From: Rhodanobacter sp. DHG33 | Lineage (GTDB): Bacteria; Pseudomonadota; Gammaproteobacteria; Xanthomonadales; Rhodanobacteraceae | Assembly (NCBI RefSeq): GCF_014843005.1 | Contig: NZ_JACYXM010000004.1 | Location: 188,530-252,529 of the forward strand | Direction: 5' to 3' | DNA length: 64,000 nucleotides | Shown here: positions 17,146 to 25,154 of the stretch, piece after piece | Layout: the number at the start of each line of letters is the position of its first letter | Position numbering within the stretch: the first letter of the stretch is position 1 | The notes under the pieces: model-generated | What the model was told of the DNA's origin: nothing | Database searches by the model: none | The model's input: the letters and a program-made list of their open reading frames with translations, nothing else | Program-made: the position numbers and the translations under genes

Positions 17146-19246
17146 CCATGCCCTGCCTCATGCGACGCCACTGGGCGTACTGACCGGCCTTGGCTGGGTT
17201 CCTGTCTTCCTCGCCCAACAACCAGAACCGGAACCAGTCCAGGTTGCGTTCGTAGACGGCCAGCTTGTGGCGCGGCTGAAACTTCTGGTGCGACTCGTTC
17301 GGAAACACGTAGACATCGGCACGATGTTCGCGGATCAAAGGCACCGCATAGTCGAGCGCCAAACGGTATTCCTGCTCCGACATCTGCATCAGCACAGGCA
17401 CCTTCACCTGCTCGACATGGTAGTAAGGCGAGATCCGCTTCCAGCGCTCCGGCGTCTCTTCGAAAGACCCCAATTGCCAGAATCGCTTCAGCCGCGAGAA
17501 GTAGACGTCGCCCCACAAGCCAAGCAACAGGCGCAGCGATGGCGAAATCACCGGCGTGCTCACCGATACCGCACGCGGAACGCGGGAATGCATGGCGGCC
17601 CACATGGCAACTTCCGCGCCGAAACTCAGCCCGCCCATCCCTACGCGCGCCGGATCGATGTCGCCATGCGAAGCCAAATGGTCAACCGCACTCTCGACGG
17701 CGGCCTGCCCCTGCTCGTAGCGCGCAATGGCATCGTCCTGGGTGGGGGCCGCGTTGATGCATAGCGCCGAAATGCCGTTCAGGGCCAACATGGCGAGCGG
17801 CCATTCGTCTCCCATGCCTCCACGCAGAAAGCCCGAGCACCGGTAATAGGCAATGAAAAGCGCGGGCGGCGTGTGGCCTTGGGTTGCCGCAGGATAGAAC
17901 TCGCCCGTGAAACTCTCTCCCCGCACGTCGGTCCAGTGGATCTCACTTACGGAAACGGAGTGCGCCATGTCTTGCGCCAAGGCGGCATTCGGATCGAACA
18001 AGACGCTACGGCTCCCCGATGAAAGGTCGATGCGCTCCAGTCGCGGCGGACGGTCAGCATCCGCAGCCACACATACCAACGCATCGGGCGATACGCCACA
18101 CGGGCCCGGCTCCCAGCGTCCGCCTCCACCTATCTGTCCGCGCGATTGGATCACGGGGCGCACGGCACCATTGACGACGTTCCATAGAAAAATCGACTGA
18201 CCGTTATCCGGTGCAGTCACGGTGAAAACGATCTCGTCGCTGCCCGGTCGCCACCCGATGTCGGTGACCACCTTGTTCACGCATGGCTCCGCCGCGCACT
18301 TCACGGGGTGCCCAGCCCGCGGCCCTGGCAGCATGGCCAGCTCGACCGCCGACCGCCCGGCTCGGTCATCCGGCCGGTCCGGCCGAATGAGCAGGGCGAC
18401 GCGCCCGCTGCCGCGGTCTACTGAAAGCTGCGAGACCACCCCGAGCTCCGATGGAAGATCGGCTGTCGCAAGCGGCTTCGCAGGCACCTCGTCCAACGGA
18501 AGATCCTTGCCTGCTCCCGTCGCCACATCGACCGCTTTCCAGTGATCCGGTGCCTGGGAGAGCAGCGGGAAGCGCTCCAGCTCGTTGTCGACCAGGCGCT
18601 GTGTCGCCAGGCGCCCCTCGTGATATCCCGAGCGAAACAGGTCGTCTCCCAGCGGCACCGTGCGGTCAATGTGCACCCCATGGTCGTACTCGGCCTGCTC
18701 CGCATCGACCACGGCCTCGCGCGTCGCGCCGACGCTGTATTCCAACATCGTGCCGTCGGCGCCCACTGAAAATCGGCGGACATTGGCGGGATCGCGCACC
18801 ACCGGCTCGGTACGCGATCCATCCACCGCCGCGCGCCACACCTCCACCCGGCCGTCCAGCACGGTGCGATAGAAGATCCAGCGCCCGTCCGGCGACCACG
18901 CCGCGACCTCGGGCACCGAGCCCCCGCCGCTGTCCCGCAACGGCGCACCACCTTCGCCAAGGCGCCTCGGCAACGACGAGCCATCGATCGGCTGCACATA
19001 CCAGAACGTGTCGTAGGTATTGCGTTCGACCGACGCCTGCTCGGTGCGGAACGCCACCAGCCGCCCATCCGGGGAAACCGACACGCCGTCAAAGTCGACC
19101 ACTTCCACCAGTTGCCGGATGGAGACCGATGCCGTGTCCGGCGCCGCCGCCGATGCTGCGCACGGCACCTGCCCCATCAGGCCCCATGCCACGGCCCATC
19201 CTGCAGCACGCACGAATCCTGCAGTGTTTGCCCTGTTCCTGTACAC
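17126..19246 (-). CDS. Lasso peptide isopeptidase, secreted S9 prolyl-oligopeptidase family
   Basis: A 706-residue protein (from GTG at 19246) with a signal peptide ending near CAASAAAPD, a seven-blade beta-propeller region (WSPDGRWIFYRT-like repeats), and a C-terminal alpha/beta hydrolase. The nucleophile is Ser541 in GGLSFGAE and the likely catalytic His is His653 in NESHQKF; the acidic residue is less clear (Glu624/Glu626 region). Family members next to proteobacterial lasso genes hydrolyse the ring isopeptide bond of the imported lasso peptide. AAGAGG five bases before the GTG supports this start; ATGs further up lack a signal peptide. It is probably co-transcribed with the receptor gene 183 bases upstream and overlaps the cyclase gene tail-to-tail. 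Confidence 0.87.
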   Translation of the reverse strand: MYRNRANTAGFVRAAGWAVAWGLMGQVPCAASAAAPDTASVSIRQLVEVVDFDGVSVSPDGRLVAFRTEQASVERNTYDTFWYVQPIDGSSLPRRLGEGGAPLRDSGGGSVPEVAAWSPDGRWIFYRTVLDGRVEVWRAAVDGSRTEPVVRDPANVRRFSVGADGTMLEYSVGATREAVVDAEQAEYDHGVHIDRTVPLGDDLFRSGYHEGRLATQRLVDNELERFPLLSQAPDHWKAVDVATGAGKDLPLDEVPAKPLATADLPSELGVVSQLSVDRGSGRVALLIRPDRPDDRAGRSAVELAMLPGPRAGHPVKCAAEPCVNKVVTDIGWRPGSDEIVFTVTAPDNGQSIFLWNVVNGAVRPVIQSRGQIGGGGRWEPGPCGVSPDALVCVAADADRPPRLERIDLSSGSRSVLFDPNAALAQDMAHSVSVSEIHWTDVRGESFTGEFYPAATQGHTPPALFIAYYRCSGFLRGGMGDEWPLAMLALNGISALCINAAPTQDDAIARYEQGQAAVESAVDHLASHGDIDPARVGMGGLSFGAEVAMWAAMHSRVPRAVSVSTPVISPSLRLLLGLWGDVYFSRLKRFWQLGSFEETPERWKRISPYYHVEQVKVPVLMQMSEQEYRLALDYAVPLIREHRADVYVFPNESHQKFQPRHKLAVYERNLDWFRFWLLGEEDRNPAKAGQYAQWRRMRQGMVSGQSK

Positions 19247-19429
19247 GGCCACCTCTTCAGTCGTTATGCACTGCCGCCATGGGCAGCAGAAGGCCTCATC
19301 CCGCATTTGCTCCGATGCCGATGGACCTGCGCTTCGGCACAAGCACACGCCCTATCCTCCCGGTCCACGTCGCCTACCGGGCGTGTGCCGGCATGCCACT
19401 CGACCGCCTCCATGTATCTGGCGGCGGCA

Positions 19430-21856
19430 TCACCAGTGTTTCGACACCGAAAGACTCACGAACCGGCCGATCGCCGAATAGTTGGTGGAGTCATAGGGCG
19501 GTTGATCGCGCGTAGCCGGCAAGTAACCGGGCGGATTGCGATCCAGAAGGTTCTGCGCGGACAGCGCGAACTCGAGTCCGGAGAAAGCGCCAGCATCCTT
19601 TCCAGTGGCATAGCGCAAGGTGGCATCGATGGTGGTGAACGATGCGGTCTTCCGGCCGTTCACATGATCCGTAACTCCCGCCGTGTAATCGGCAAAGGTG
19701 GATGCGGTGAATCCCCCTTGCGTCCATATCGCACCGAAACGGCCTTTCACCTTGGCCGGATTGAATAGAGTGCCGGCCACCGCATAGCCATCTTGCGCAG
19801 GTGTGTTCTGCTGCGTGCTGTCCAGCCAGGTAGCCGACCCGCGCAGCGCCAGATGCCCCGCCCCGAAATCGAATCGATACGACGACGATAGATCAAGGCC
19901 CCTGGCGTGCTGGCGGGCGACATTGACGTACTGTGCATACAGGATCGCCGCGACATCGCTGGGGTTATAGGGTTTGCCCGCATAGTTGTAGAAGGCATTG
20001 GCGGATGCCAGCACCGCCGCCAGCTTCTGCCCGGTCGGCGCATAGTCGATGAAGGGAGCGTCGTTTGGATTGACCAGCGCCTGGGCATAATCGGTGATCG
20101 GCTGCACCACGCGGTTCGTGTAGTCGATGTCGAACCAGGTGAGTTCCGCCTCGAGCGCCGGCAGCGCTTCGGGGTGGAACGCCGACGACACGGTCCAGGT
20201 GGTGGCGTGCTCCGCACCCAGGTCCGGGTTGCCTCCCCAGACGGAAAGCACTGTCGCCTTGGGGCCATAAGCCGATCCGCCATAGAAGCTTGCCGGATCC
20301 AGTTCGGCAGTCTGTGCCTGATACAGCTGAAACAAAGTCGGTGCCTTGAACGACTTGCCCCAGGACGCCTTCAGGGTGACGTCGCTGCTGGGGCCATAGA
20401 TCAGCCCCACCTTGGGCGTCGTGACACTGCCGAAGCTGTCGTAGTTTTCACCCCGCACCGCGGCGGTCAGATCCAGGCGACGGACACCCGCGACACCCGC
20501 GTCCGATCCGATGAGAGGAAGGTTGAGCTCGGCATACGCAAACCGGTTGCGTTCCTCGCCGTGAACCTCCCTGGTACCAGTGAGGTAGTTGCGTTGATCG
20601 AACGTATTGCTCCTGCTGCCGGCGCCCACTGCAAGCCGCGCATCGCCACCGGCCATAGTGAACAATGGACCTTCGGCACTGACCTCGTAGGAATAGGCAT
20701 CGTTGCAATAGCAGTCGCGGATCAGCGTCGCCTGCGCGCCCGTCGCCATATCCACCTGCGACTGGTTCTGGATATGTCTATCCCTGCCCCAGCTCCCGGC
20801 TATCGAAAGCGTCCAGTCATCTGCCAGAAAAATCTCCAATTCGGGCGAGATCAGGGTGGTCGTGGTGTCCGGCGCGACACGGTAGTAATAAGGCTGAAGG
20901 CCCGTGTTCCATGGGTAGATGTACTGCCGACGCTGGGTCTGCAATGCATCCATCTGCAGCTCCACGGCATCCCCGATCGACTGGTGAACGCTAACCAGAG
21001 CACTCTGCAGGTCGCTCCCTGGATAGAGCGTGGTGGGATCGAACATGTAATCCGTGTAGCTGCGCTGGCGGGCGTAGATGGGGTCGGTGGAAACATCCTT
21101 GTAGGTCGCGATCAATCCGCCCGTGGACCATCGGCCACCCGCGGTAACGTTGTACTCGTGCGTCGCCAATCCCCCATCCGTCGCACCGCCATAGCGCGCG
21201 CCGACCGTCACCCCTTCGTAGTCGCGCTTCAGGATCACATTGCCTACGCCGCCCACGGCATCGGAGCCGTAGATGGCCGAGGCGCCATCGGGAACGATTT
21301 CGACGCGGTCTACCGCCTCGACAGGTATCGCACTGATATCGACCGCCTGCGCAATGCCACCGTAGGCCAGCCGCCGACCATTGAGCAGCGTCAGGGTCGC
21401 GTCCGGACCCAAGCCGCGCAGATTCAGGGAGGAGCCGCCGGTAACGTTCTGGTTGGCGATGCCACCGGCGCCCGCGGTCGCCCCGACGGCCACGCCGGGG
21501 TTTTGTCCGCCGGAGAAATTCTGCGGCACGCTGCGGACCACCTCGCCGAGATCGGTGAAACCTTCCTGCTGGATCTGCTCGCTGCCGATAGTGATGATCG
21601 GCGATGGCGTGGTTCCACCGCGGATGCGCGTGCCGGTAACGGTCATGCTCTGCAGGTTCGTCACCGCCGGCGCGGGCGCGGGCGATGTGTCGGCTGCATT
21701 CTTGGGCTTCCCCTTGGCCGCGGCACTGGCCACCGGTGCCCTGCTCTTTGTGCTCGTGTCCAGCTTGGCGTCCTGAGCCACGGAGCACTCGCTTGCGCCG
21801 GTGGCAGCAGCGAGCAAGGCGATGGGAAGGGCCTTACGTAACGTACTTGTCTTCAT
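19430..21856 (-). CDS. TonB-dependent outer-membrane receptor, putative lasso peptide transporter
   Basis: An 808-residue outer-membrane barrel. It has a signal peptide (MKTSTLRKALPIALLAAATG), a Pro/Ala/Lys-rich linker, a plug domain starting near SMTVTGTRIRG and including PQNFSGGQNPGVAVG and VDRVEIVPDGASAIYGSDAVGG, a long beta-barrel, and a C-terminal Trp. The plug sequence resembles the oar/BtuB-like TonB receptors found in lasso loci. Substrate cannot be read from sequence, but its position directly before the isopeptidase gene points to lasso peptide uptake. The start at 21856 has AAAGGA upstream; the open frame above it is not signal-like. Its promoter region contains two CTACG-N5-CGTAG palindromes shared with an XRE regulator. 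Confidence 0.9.
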   Translation of the reverse strand: MKTSTLRKALPIALLAAATGASECSVAQDAKLDTSTKSRAPVASAAAKGKPKNAADTSPAPAPAVTNLQSMTVTGTRIRGGTTPSPIITIGSEQIQQEGFTDLGEVVRSVPQNFSGGQNPGVAVGATAGAGGIANQNVTGGSSLNLRGLGPDATLTLLNGRRLAYGGIAQAVDISAIPVEAVDRVEIVPDGASAIYGSDAVGGVGNVILKRDYEGVTVGARYGGATDGGLATHEYNVTAGGRWSTGGLIATYKDVSTDPIYARQRSYTDYMFDPTTLYPGSDLQSALVSVHQSIGDAVELQMDALQTQRRQYIYPWNTGLQPYYYRVAPDTTTTLISPELEIFLADDWTLSIAGSWGRDRHIQNQSQVDMATGAQATLIRDCYCNDAYSYEVSAEGPLFTMAGGDARLAVGAGSRSNTFDQRNYLTGTREVHGEERNRFAYAELNLPLIGSDAGVAGVRRLDLTAAVRGENYDSFGSVTTPKVGLIYGPSSDVTLKASWGKSFKAPTLFQLYQAQTAELDPASFYGGSAYGPKATVLSVWGGNPDLGAEHATTWTVSSAFHPEALPALEAELTWFDIDYTNRVVQPITDYAQALVNPNDAPFIDYAPTGQKLAAVLASANAFYNYAGKPYNPSDVAAILYAQYVNVARQHARGLDLSSSYRFDFGAGHLALRGSATWLDSTQQNTPAQDGYAVAGTLFNPAKVKGRFGAIWTQGGFTASTFADYTAGVTDHVNGRKTASFTTIDATLRYATGKDAGAFSGLEFALSAQNLLDRNPPGYLPATRDQPPYDSTNYSAIGRFVSLSVSKHW

Positions 21857-22011
21857 GCTGCGTCCTTTGTTGTCCCCCTGGTTGGCGCCTTGCCTGCAGC
21901 TGCTTGACCAACGATCCGGACTGCACTTCCTGGCAGCCGCCCGTTGTCTCCCCCTTAGCCAGCTTCGGCGTGAATACGCCTGCGCCAATCACCAGTAAAA
22001 AGCCCCCACAA

Positions 22012-22052
22012 CTACGATAAACGTAGCAATGTTAACACTACGTTTTACGTAG
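22012..22052. promoter_or_regulatory. Tandem CTACG-N5-CGTAG operator pair
   Basis: Two copies of the 15-base palindrome: CTACG-ATAAA-CGTAG (22012-22026) and CTACG-TTTTA-CGTAG (22038-22052), centres 26 bases apart, in an AT-rich intergenic region between the divergent receptor and XRE genes. A third copy precedes the second XRE gene (22603-22617). These are likely binding sites of one or both XRE proteins. Confidence 0.7.
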
Positions 22053-22109
22053 TATCGATGTCAAGCAGCCATCCGGAAGCTTCTGCATATCGGAATCAGA
22101 TATGCACGC

Positions 22110-22451
22110 ATGACTGAGAAGCGACCGAACACCATCTACGGGCGCCGCCTACGCGAGGCGCGGAAGAGTTACGGCTTCTCTCAGACGGACCTGGGGATAG
22201 CGGTAGGGCTTGATGAGTCCGGGGCGGGTTCCCTCATCAGTCGCTACGAGACCGGCGTCCATCAAGCGAAACCGGGGTTGCAGAAGCGATTCGCACGGAC
22301 CCTGGAATTGCCATTGACCTACTTCTATACCGAGGACAACGAAGCGGCGCGGCTGATCGCGGACTCAGCTCGTTCCGACAAACCGGTTCAAAGACAGATT
22401 GAGATCAAGAACAAGAGGAAGCGGAAGGGGCGCGTCCGGACAAAGCGGTGA
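22110..22451 (+). CDS. XRE-family transcriptional regulator 1 (lasso locus)
   Basis: A 113-residue protein with an N-terminal helix-turn-helix of the Cro/CI (XRE) type: IYGRRLREARKSYGFSQTDL, LDESGAGSLISRYETGVHQ, then LELPLTYFYTEDNEAARLIA. The last 25 residues are strongly basic (NKRKRKGRVRTKR). It is a paralogue of the gene at 22679, sharing RRLREAR, SQxxLGI, GLDE, RYExGVHQ and YFYxED at the same spacing. No good ribosome site precedes the ATG, so a leaderless or weakly translated message is possible. It is divergent from the receptor gene, and the CTACG palindromes between them suggest autoregulation and receptor control (inference). Confidence 0.85.
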   Translation: MTEKRPNTIYGRRLREARKSYGFSQTDLGIAVGLDESGAGSLISRYETGVHQAKPGLQKRFARTLELPLTYFYTEDNEAARLIADSARSDKPVQRQIEIKNKRKRKGRVRTKR

Positions 22452-22602
22452 CCGTGGCGTACTCGGTCGTTACCTCTGCCTCGAGTACAAACCGATAAGC
22501 ACGACGTCCAGCACTCTTTTCTCGCTTTCTATCTATTGCTGGCAGCACGCCGCTGCCCGAATTCGCCCCAGATTCAGCCGAGCTGCATCGATTCGCCCAT
22601 AA

Positions 22603-22617
22603 CTACGTTTAACGTAG
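22603..22617. promoter_or_regulatory. Third CTACG-N5-CGTAG operator copy
   Basis: CTACG-TTTAA-CGTAG lies 61 bases before the GTG start of the second XRE gene. Arms are identical to those of the two copies at 22012-22052, flanked by A and T as in the second copy. Confidence 0.7.
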
Positions 22618-22678
22618 TATCGCGTCCATGTGTGTACCTGGAAGCTTCCACGCATGGAAGTTCGGGACACATGCAATC

Positions 22679-22978
22679 GTGGCTGACAAGGGATCGCTTC
22701 CCATCTATAGCCGTCGGCTGCGTGAGGCGCGCGAAGCCCGTGACATCTCGCAACGCACCCTGGGCATTGAGGCTGGCTTGGATGAATTCGTCGCCAGTAC
22801 GCGGGTCAACCGCTATGAAAAGGGTGTGCACCAGCCAGATCTGCAGACCATGCAACGCCTTGCAGCGATCCTCAAGCTACCGGTGGCCTACTTCTACGCT
22901 GAAGATGACGAACTCGCGCAGCTGATTGCTGACTTCAAAGGGCAAAGCAAGGGCAAGCGCCGACGGGATCGCAGTTGA
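22679..22978 (+). CDS. XRE-family transcriptional regulator 2 (lasso locus)
   Basis: A 99-residue XRE protein, paralogue of the gene at 22110. The GTG start at 22679 is chosen because from there VADKGSLPIYSRRLREAR aligns without gaps to the N-terminus of the first copy (MTEKRPNTIYGRRLREAR); an in-frame ATG at 22628 would add 17 non-conserved residues. HTH residues lie around 20-60 (ISQRTLGIEAGLDEF, RVNRYEKGVHQPDL). The C-terminus is short and basic (KGKRRRDRS). The ribosome site is weak, as in copy 1. About 140 bases after it carry no recognisable gene before the convergent membrane protein. Confidence 0.82.
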   Translation: MADKGSLPIYSRRLREAREARDISQRTLGIEAGLDEFVASTRVNRYEKGVHQPDLQTMQRLAAILKLPVAYFYAEDDELAQLIADFKGQSKGKRRRDRS

Positions 22979-23116
22979 AGTGGCATACGCGCGGCCAGCT
23001 TCTAGCTCGCCCCTTGCCCGTCCCAAAACTGAAGGTACGGATCTGCAGCACTGGGAATCGCACCCCGTCGTCGACGACGAAAACGCCCCCTACAAGCTGC
23101 AGCGACCAAACAAGGA

Positions 23117-24517
23117 TTAAGGAGCGACGCTTCGCAGCCGCCGCCTAGCCAGCAGCACTGCACCAAGCGCGAGAGCGAAGATCCCGCAGAGCCACGGGAA
23201 GACGTTGCCGATCCGCGTATAGAGCGTTGGCCCGGGCCCTAGCGGCAGGTCGGCGACGATCATGGTCAGGCCCGTAGGCGCATCCTGCTTGAGCGCGATC
23301 AGACGCCCTTGCGCGTCGCTGGCGAATACCAGGCCGTCATTGGCAGCCCGCACAATCGAAAATCCGCCTTCGACGCCGCGCATCACGGACATGATGCCGT
23401 GCTGCCAGCCATCGATGCCCATGTCGCCCGCGGGCACGCCCATTAGGCGGGCGCCCTTGGCGGCATCGGAACGAATGGTGTCGGGGAAATCCATGTCCTT
23501 GCAGATCTCCTCGGCACGGCCATCGCCCAGCCAGCCCGAGACACGGCCCCGTGTGAGGTTGTCCTCGAGGCCCGGCACCGGGTGGCGTTTGTCGTAGCGC
23601 CGAGTCCTGCCATCGGGCGTGATCGCCAGCGCGAAGTCGGTGGCCGGCGCCACGGCGTGAAAGCCGGCAATGATCTGCACACCCGTATCCCTGGCGGCGG
23701 CAACGAGCGGCGCGACGATTGCGCTCTGTCCGGCTGGGATCGATGCCATGCCGCCTTCCGGCGTCACCACGAATCTGGCGCCTTCCTGGGCGGCTGCACG
23801 GATCTCGCGCGCATAGGTTTCGGTCACCGCGAGAGCGGCAGGCACGGTCTTCGCCCGCCAGGAATCCGCTACGGCCGTCTCATCGACGATGCCGGCCACC
23901 CGCAGCACGTCGGGCTGCGGGTGCGCGAACTGCACGATGCCGAACACCAGATTGGCCGCACAGATCGCCAGCCCGAGGCCGACTGCAGCCGTGTTCCGTT
24001 TGAACCGCAGCGCCATGGCGACGGTATTGGCGAAGAGGCAGATCAGGAACGTGACGGCATACATGCCCAGGAGCGATGCGCCCTGAATCAGGATGGGCGC
24101 CGACATCGTGCTATAGGCGAGCGATCCATAGGTGCCGTTTGGGGAGTGCAGTTCAATCAGGAATTCGAAAGCCGTCCAGCACGCCGGAAACGCAAACAGC
24201 GTGAGCAGCGGCGATGCCCGGCGCTGCACGAAGCGCGCAAACCCTACCGCGACGCAAAACAGTCCGATATCGACCGCCAGCACCGACGCGAAGACGAGCG
24301 GCGGTATGAGGTGGAGATAAGGGGATTGCAAGATATAGCCGGCGCCGCCGAGGAGTGCGATGACGCAGGCTCCCATCACCTGCCACGTGCGCGTATTGCC
24401 ATAGGCGAGCCACAACAGTGGCACGGGCGCCAGCCAGATCAGGGCCCAGACGTGGTCGTATCCCTGGGATAGATAAAACATGATGCCGCTCAGCACGGCG
24501 GCCAGCAGGGTGATCAT
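23117..24517 (-). CDS. Apolipoprotein N-acyltransferase-like membrane protein (nitrilase superfamily)
   Basis: A 466-residue protein with about six N-terminal membrane helices (residues 1-~195), a periplasmic carbon-nitrogen hydrolase domain, and a final helix (LCGIFALALGAVLLARRRLR). This is the layout of Lnt. The nitrilase triad is visible as Glu in VVTPEGGM, Lys in YDKRHPVPGLED and Cys in EEICKDMDFP. The usual Lnt motif ICYE is altered to ICKD, and the protein is shorter than typical Lnt (~510 aa), so it is probably a paralogue with another acyl or amide substrate. Its start overlaps the stop of the TetR gene by four bases (ATGA), so the two are an operon. Confidence 0.75.
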   Translation of the reverse strand: MITLLAAVLSGIMFYLSQGYDHVWALIWLAPVPLLWLAYGNTRTWQVMGACVIALLGGAGYILQSPYLHLIPPLVFASVLAVDIGLFCVAVGFARFVQRRASPLLTLFAFPACWTAFEFLIELHSPNGTYGSLAYSTMSAPILIQGASLLGMYAVTFLICLFANTVAMALRFKRNTAAVGLGLAICAANLVFGIVQFAHPQPDVLRVAGIVDETAVADSWRAKTVPAALAVTETYAREIRAAAQEGARFVVTPEGGMASIPAGQSAIVAPLVAAARDTGVQIIAGFHAVAPATDFALAITPDGRTRRYDKRHPVPGLEDNLTRGRVSGWLGDGRAEEICKDMDFPDTIRSDAAKGARLMGVPAGDMGIDGWQHGIMSVMRGVEGGFSIVRAANDGLVFASDAQGRLIALKQDAPTGLTMIVADLPLGPGPTLYTRIGNVFPWLCGIFALALGAVLLARRRLRSVAP

Positions 24518-25092
24518 TTGCTTTTCCCGGACGGTTTGAGGGAATCGAGAAACTGGTGTTGCGCCGCGCGGTACAGCGCCTTGAATTGTTTGTCGCTGCC
24601 GAAACGCTTGGCGCGGTGCATCGACACGAATCCTTGTCCGTAGGCCGCGAGCGCCACCGCGATCCCGAGCGTGGGCTCGTCGCGGAACTGGCCATCGGCC
24701 TTCGCCTGATCGATGCGCGCCATCGCCAGCGCAATCGCCGGCGAGCGGCCTGCAGCGAAATCATCGGGGAACCGGCGCGCCGCAGGAGCAGGCAGGAAGA
24801 ACGCCGCGTCGAACTTGTGTGGCTGCGCGAGAGCGAAATCGAGATAGGCCTCCGAAAGCGCCTCCAGCCACTTCACCGGGTCCCGGGCTCGGATGCCGCC
24901 AACGATCGCCTCCCACGCGGAGATGCCGTCCTGCATGAGGGCGTTGAGCAGTTCGTCCTTGTTCTTGAAATGGCGGTAGAGCGCCATCGGCGAAAGGCCC
25001 GCCCGCTGGGCGACCTTGCGGATGGTCAGCCCCTCGAAACCAGCGGATTCGAGCACGGCTTTCGCGGCTGAGAGTATGCGGTCCTTGGTCAT
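24514..25092 (-). CDS. TetR-family transcriptional regulator
   Basis: A 192-residue regulator. The N-terminal HTH is complete: RILSAAKAVLESAGFEGLTI, RKVAQRAGLSPMALYRHFKN, KDELLNALM. The C-terminal ligand domain is unassigned. The start at 25092 (MTKDRIL) gives the usual few residues before helix 1. Two GTAC-N3-GTAC palindromes lie at once upstream of the start, consistent with autorepression. The four-base overlap with the Lnt-like gene suggests it controls that gene. Confidence 0.88.
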   Translation of the reverse strand: MTKDRILSAAKAVLESAGFEGLTIRKVAQRAGLSPMALYRHFKNKDELLNALMQDGISAWEAIVGGIRARDPVKWLEALSEAYLDFALAQPHKFDAAFFLPAPAARRFPDDFAAGRSPAIALAMARIDQAKADGQFRDEPTLGIAVALAAYGQGFVSMHRAKRFGSDKQFKALYRAAQHQFLDSLKPSGKSK

Positions 25093-25094
25093 GC

Positions 25095-25124
25095 GTACAC
25101 CGTACACTAATGAGTACTAAGTAC
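25095..25124. promoter_or_regulatory. Putative TetR operator: two GTAC-N3-GTAC palindromes
   Basis: GTAC-ACC-GTAC (25095-25105) and GTAC-TAA-GTAC (25114-25124), 19 bases apart, lie directly in front of the TetR-gene start. They also lie between this gene and the end of the upstream monooxygenase gene. Confidence 0.5.
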
Positions 25125-25154
25125 ACAAGCTGATCCTATCCTGATCAATCCGCC

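Noticed and set aside
22926-23120. 64-codon open frame after the second XRE gene
   Set aside because: It overlaps the XRE coding end in another frame, has no ribosome site and no protein features. It is not a convincing second lasso precursor (no Thr at -2 before a Gly with acid at 7-9).
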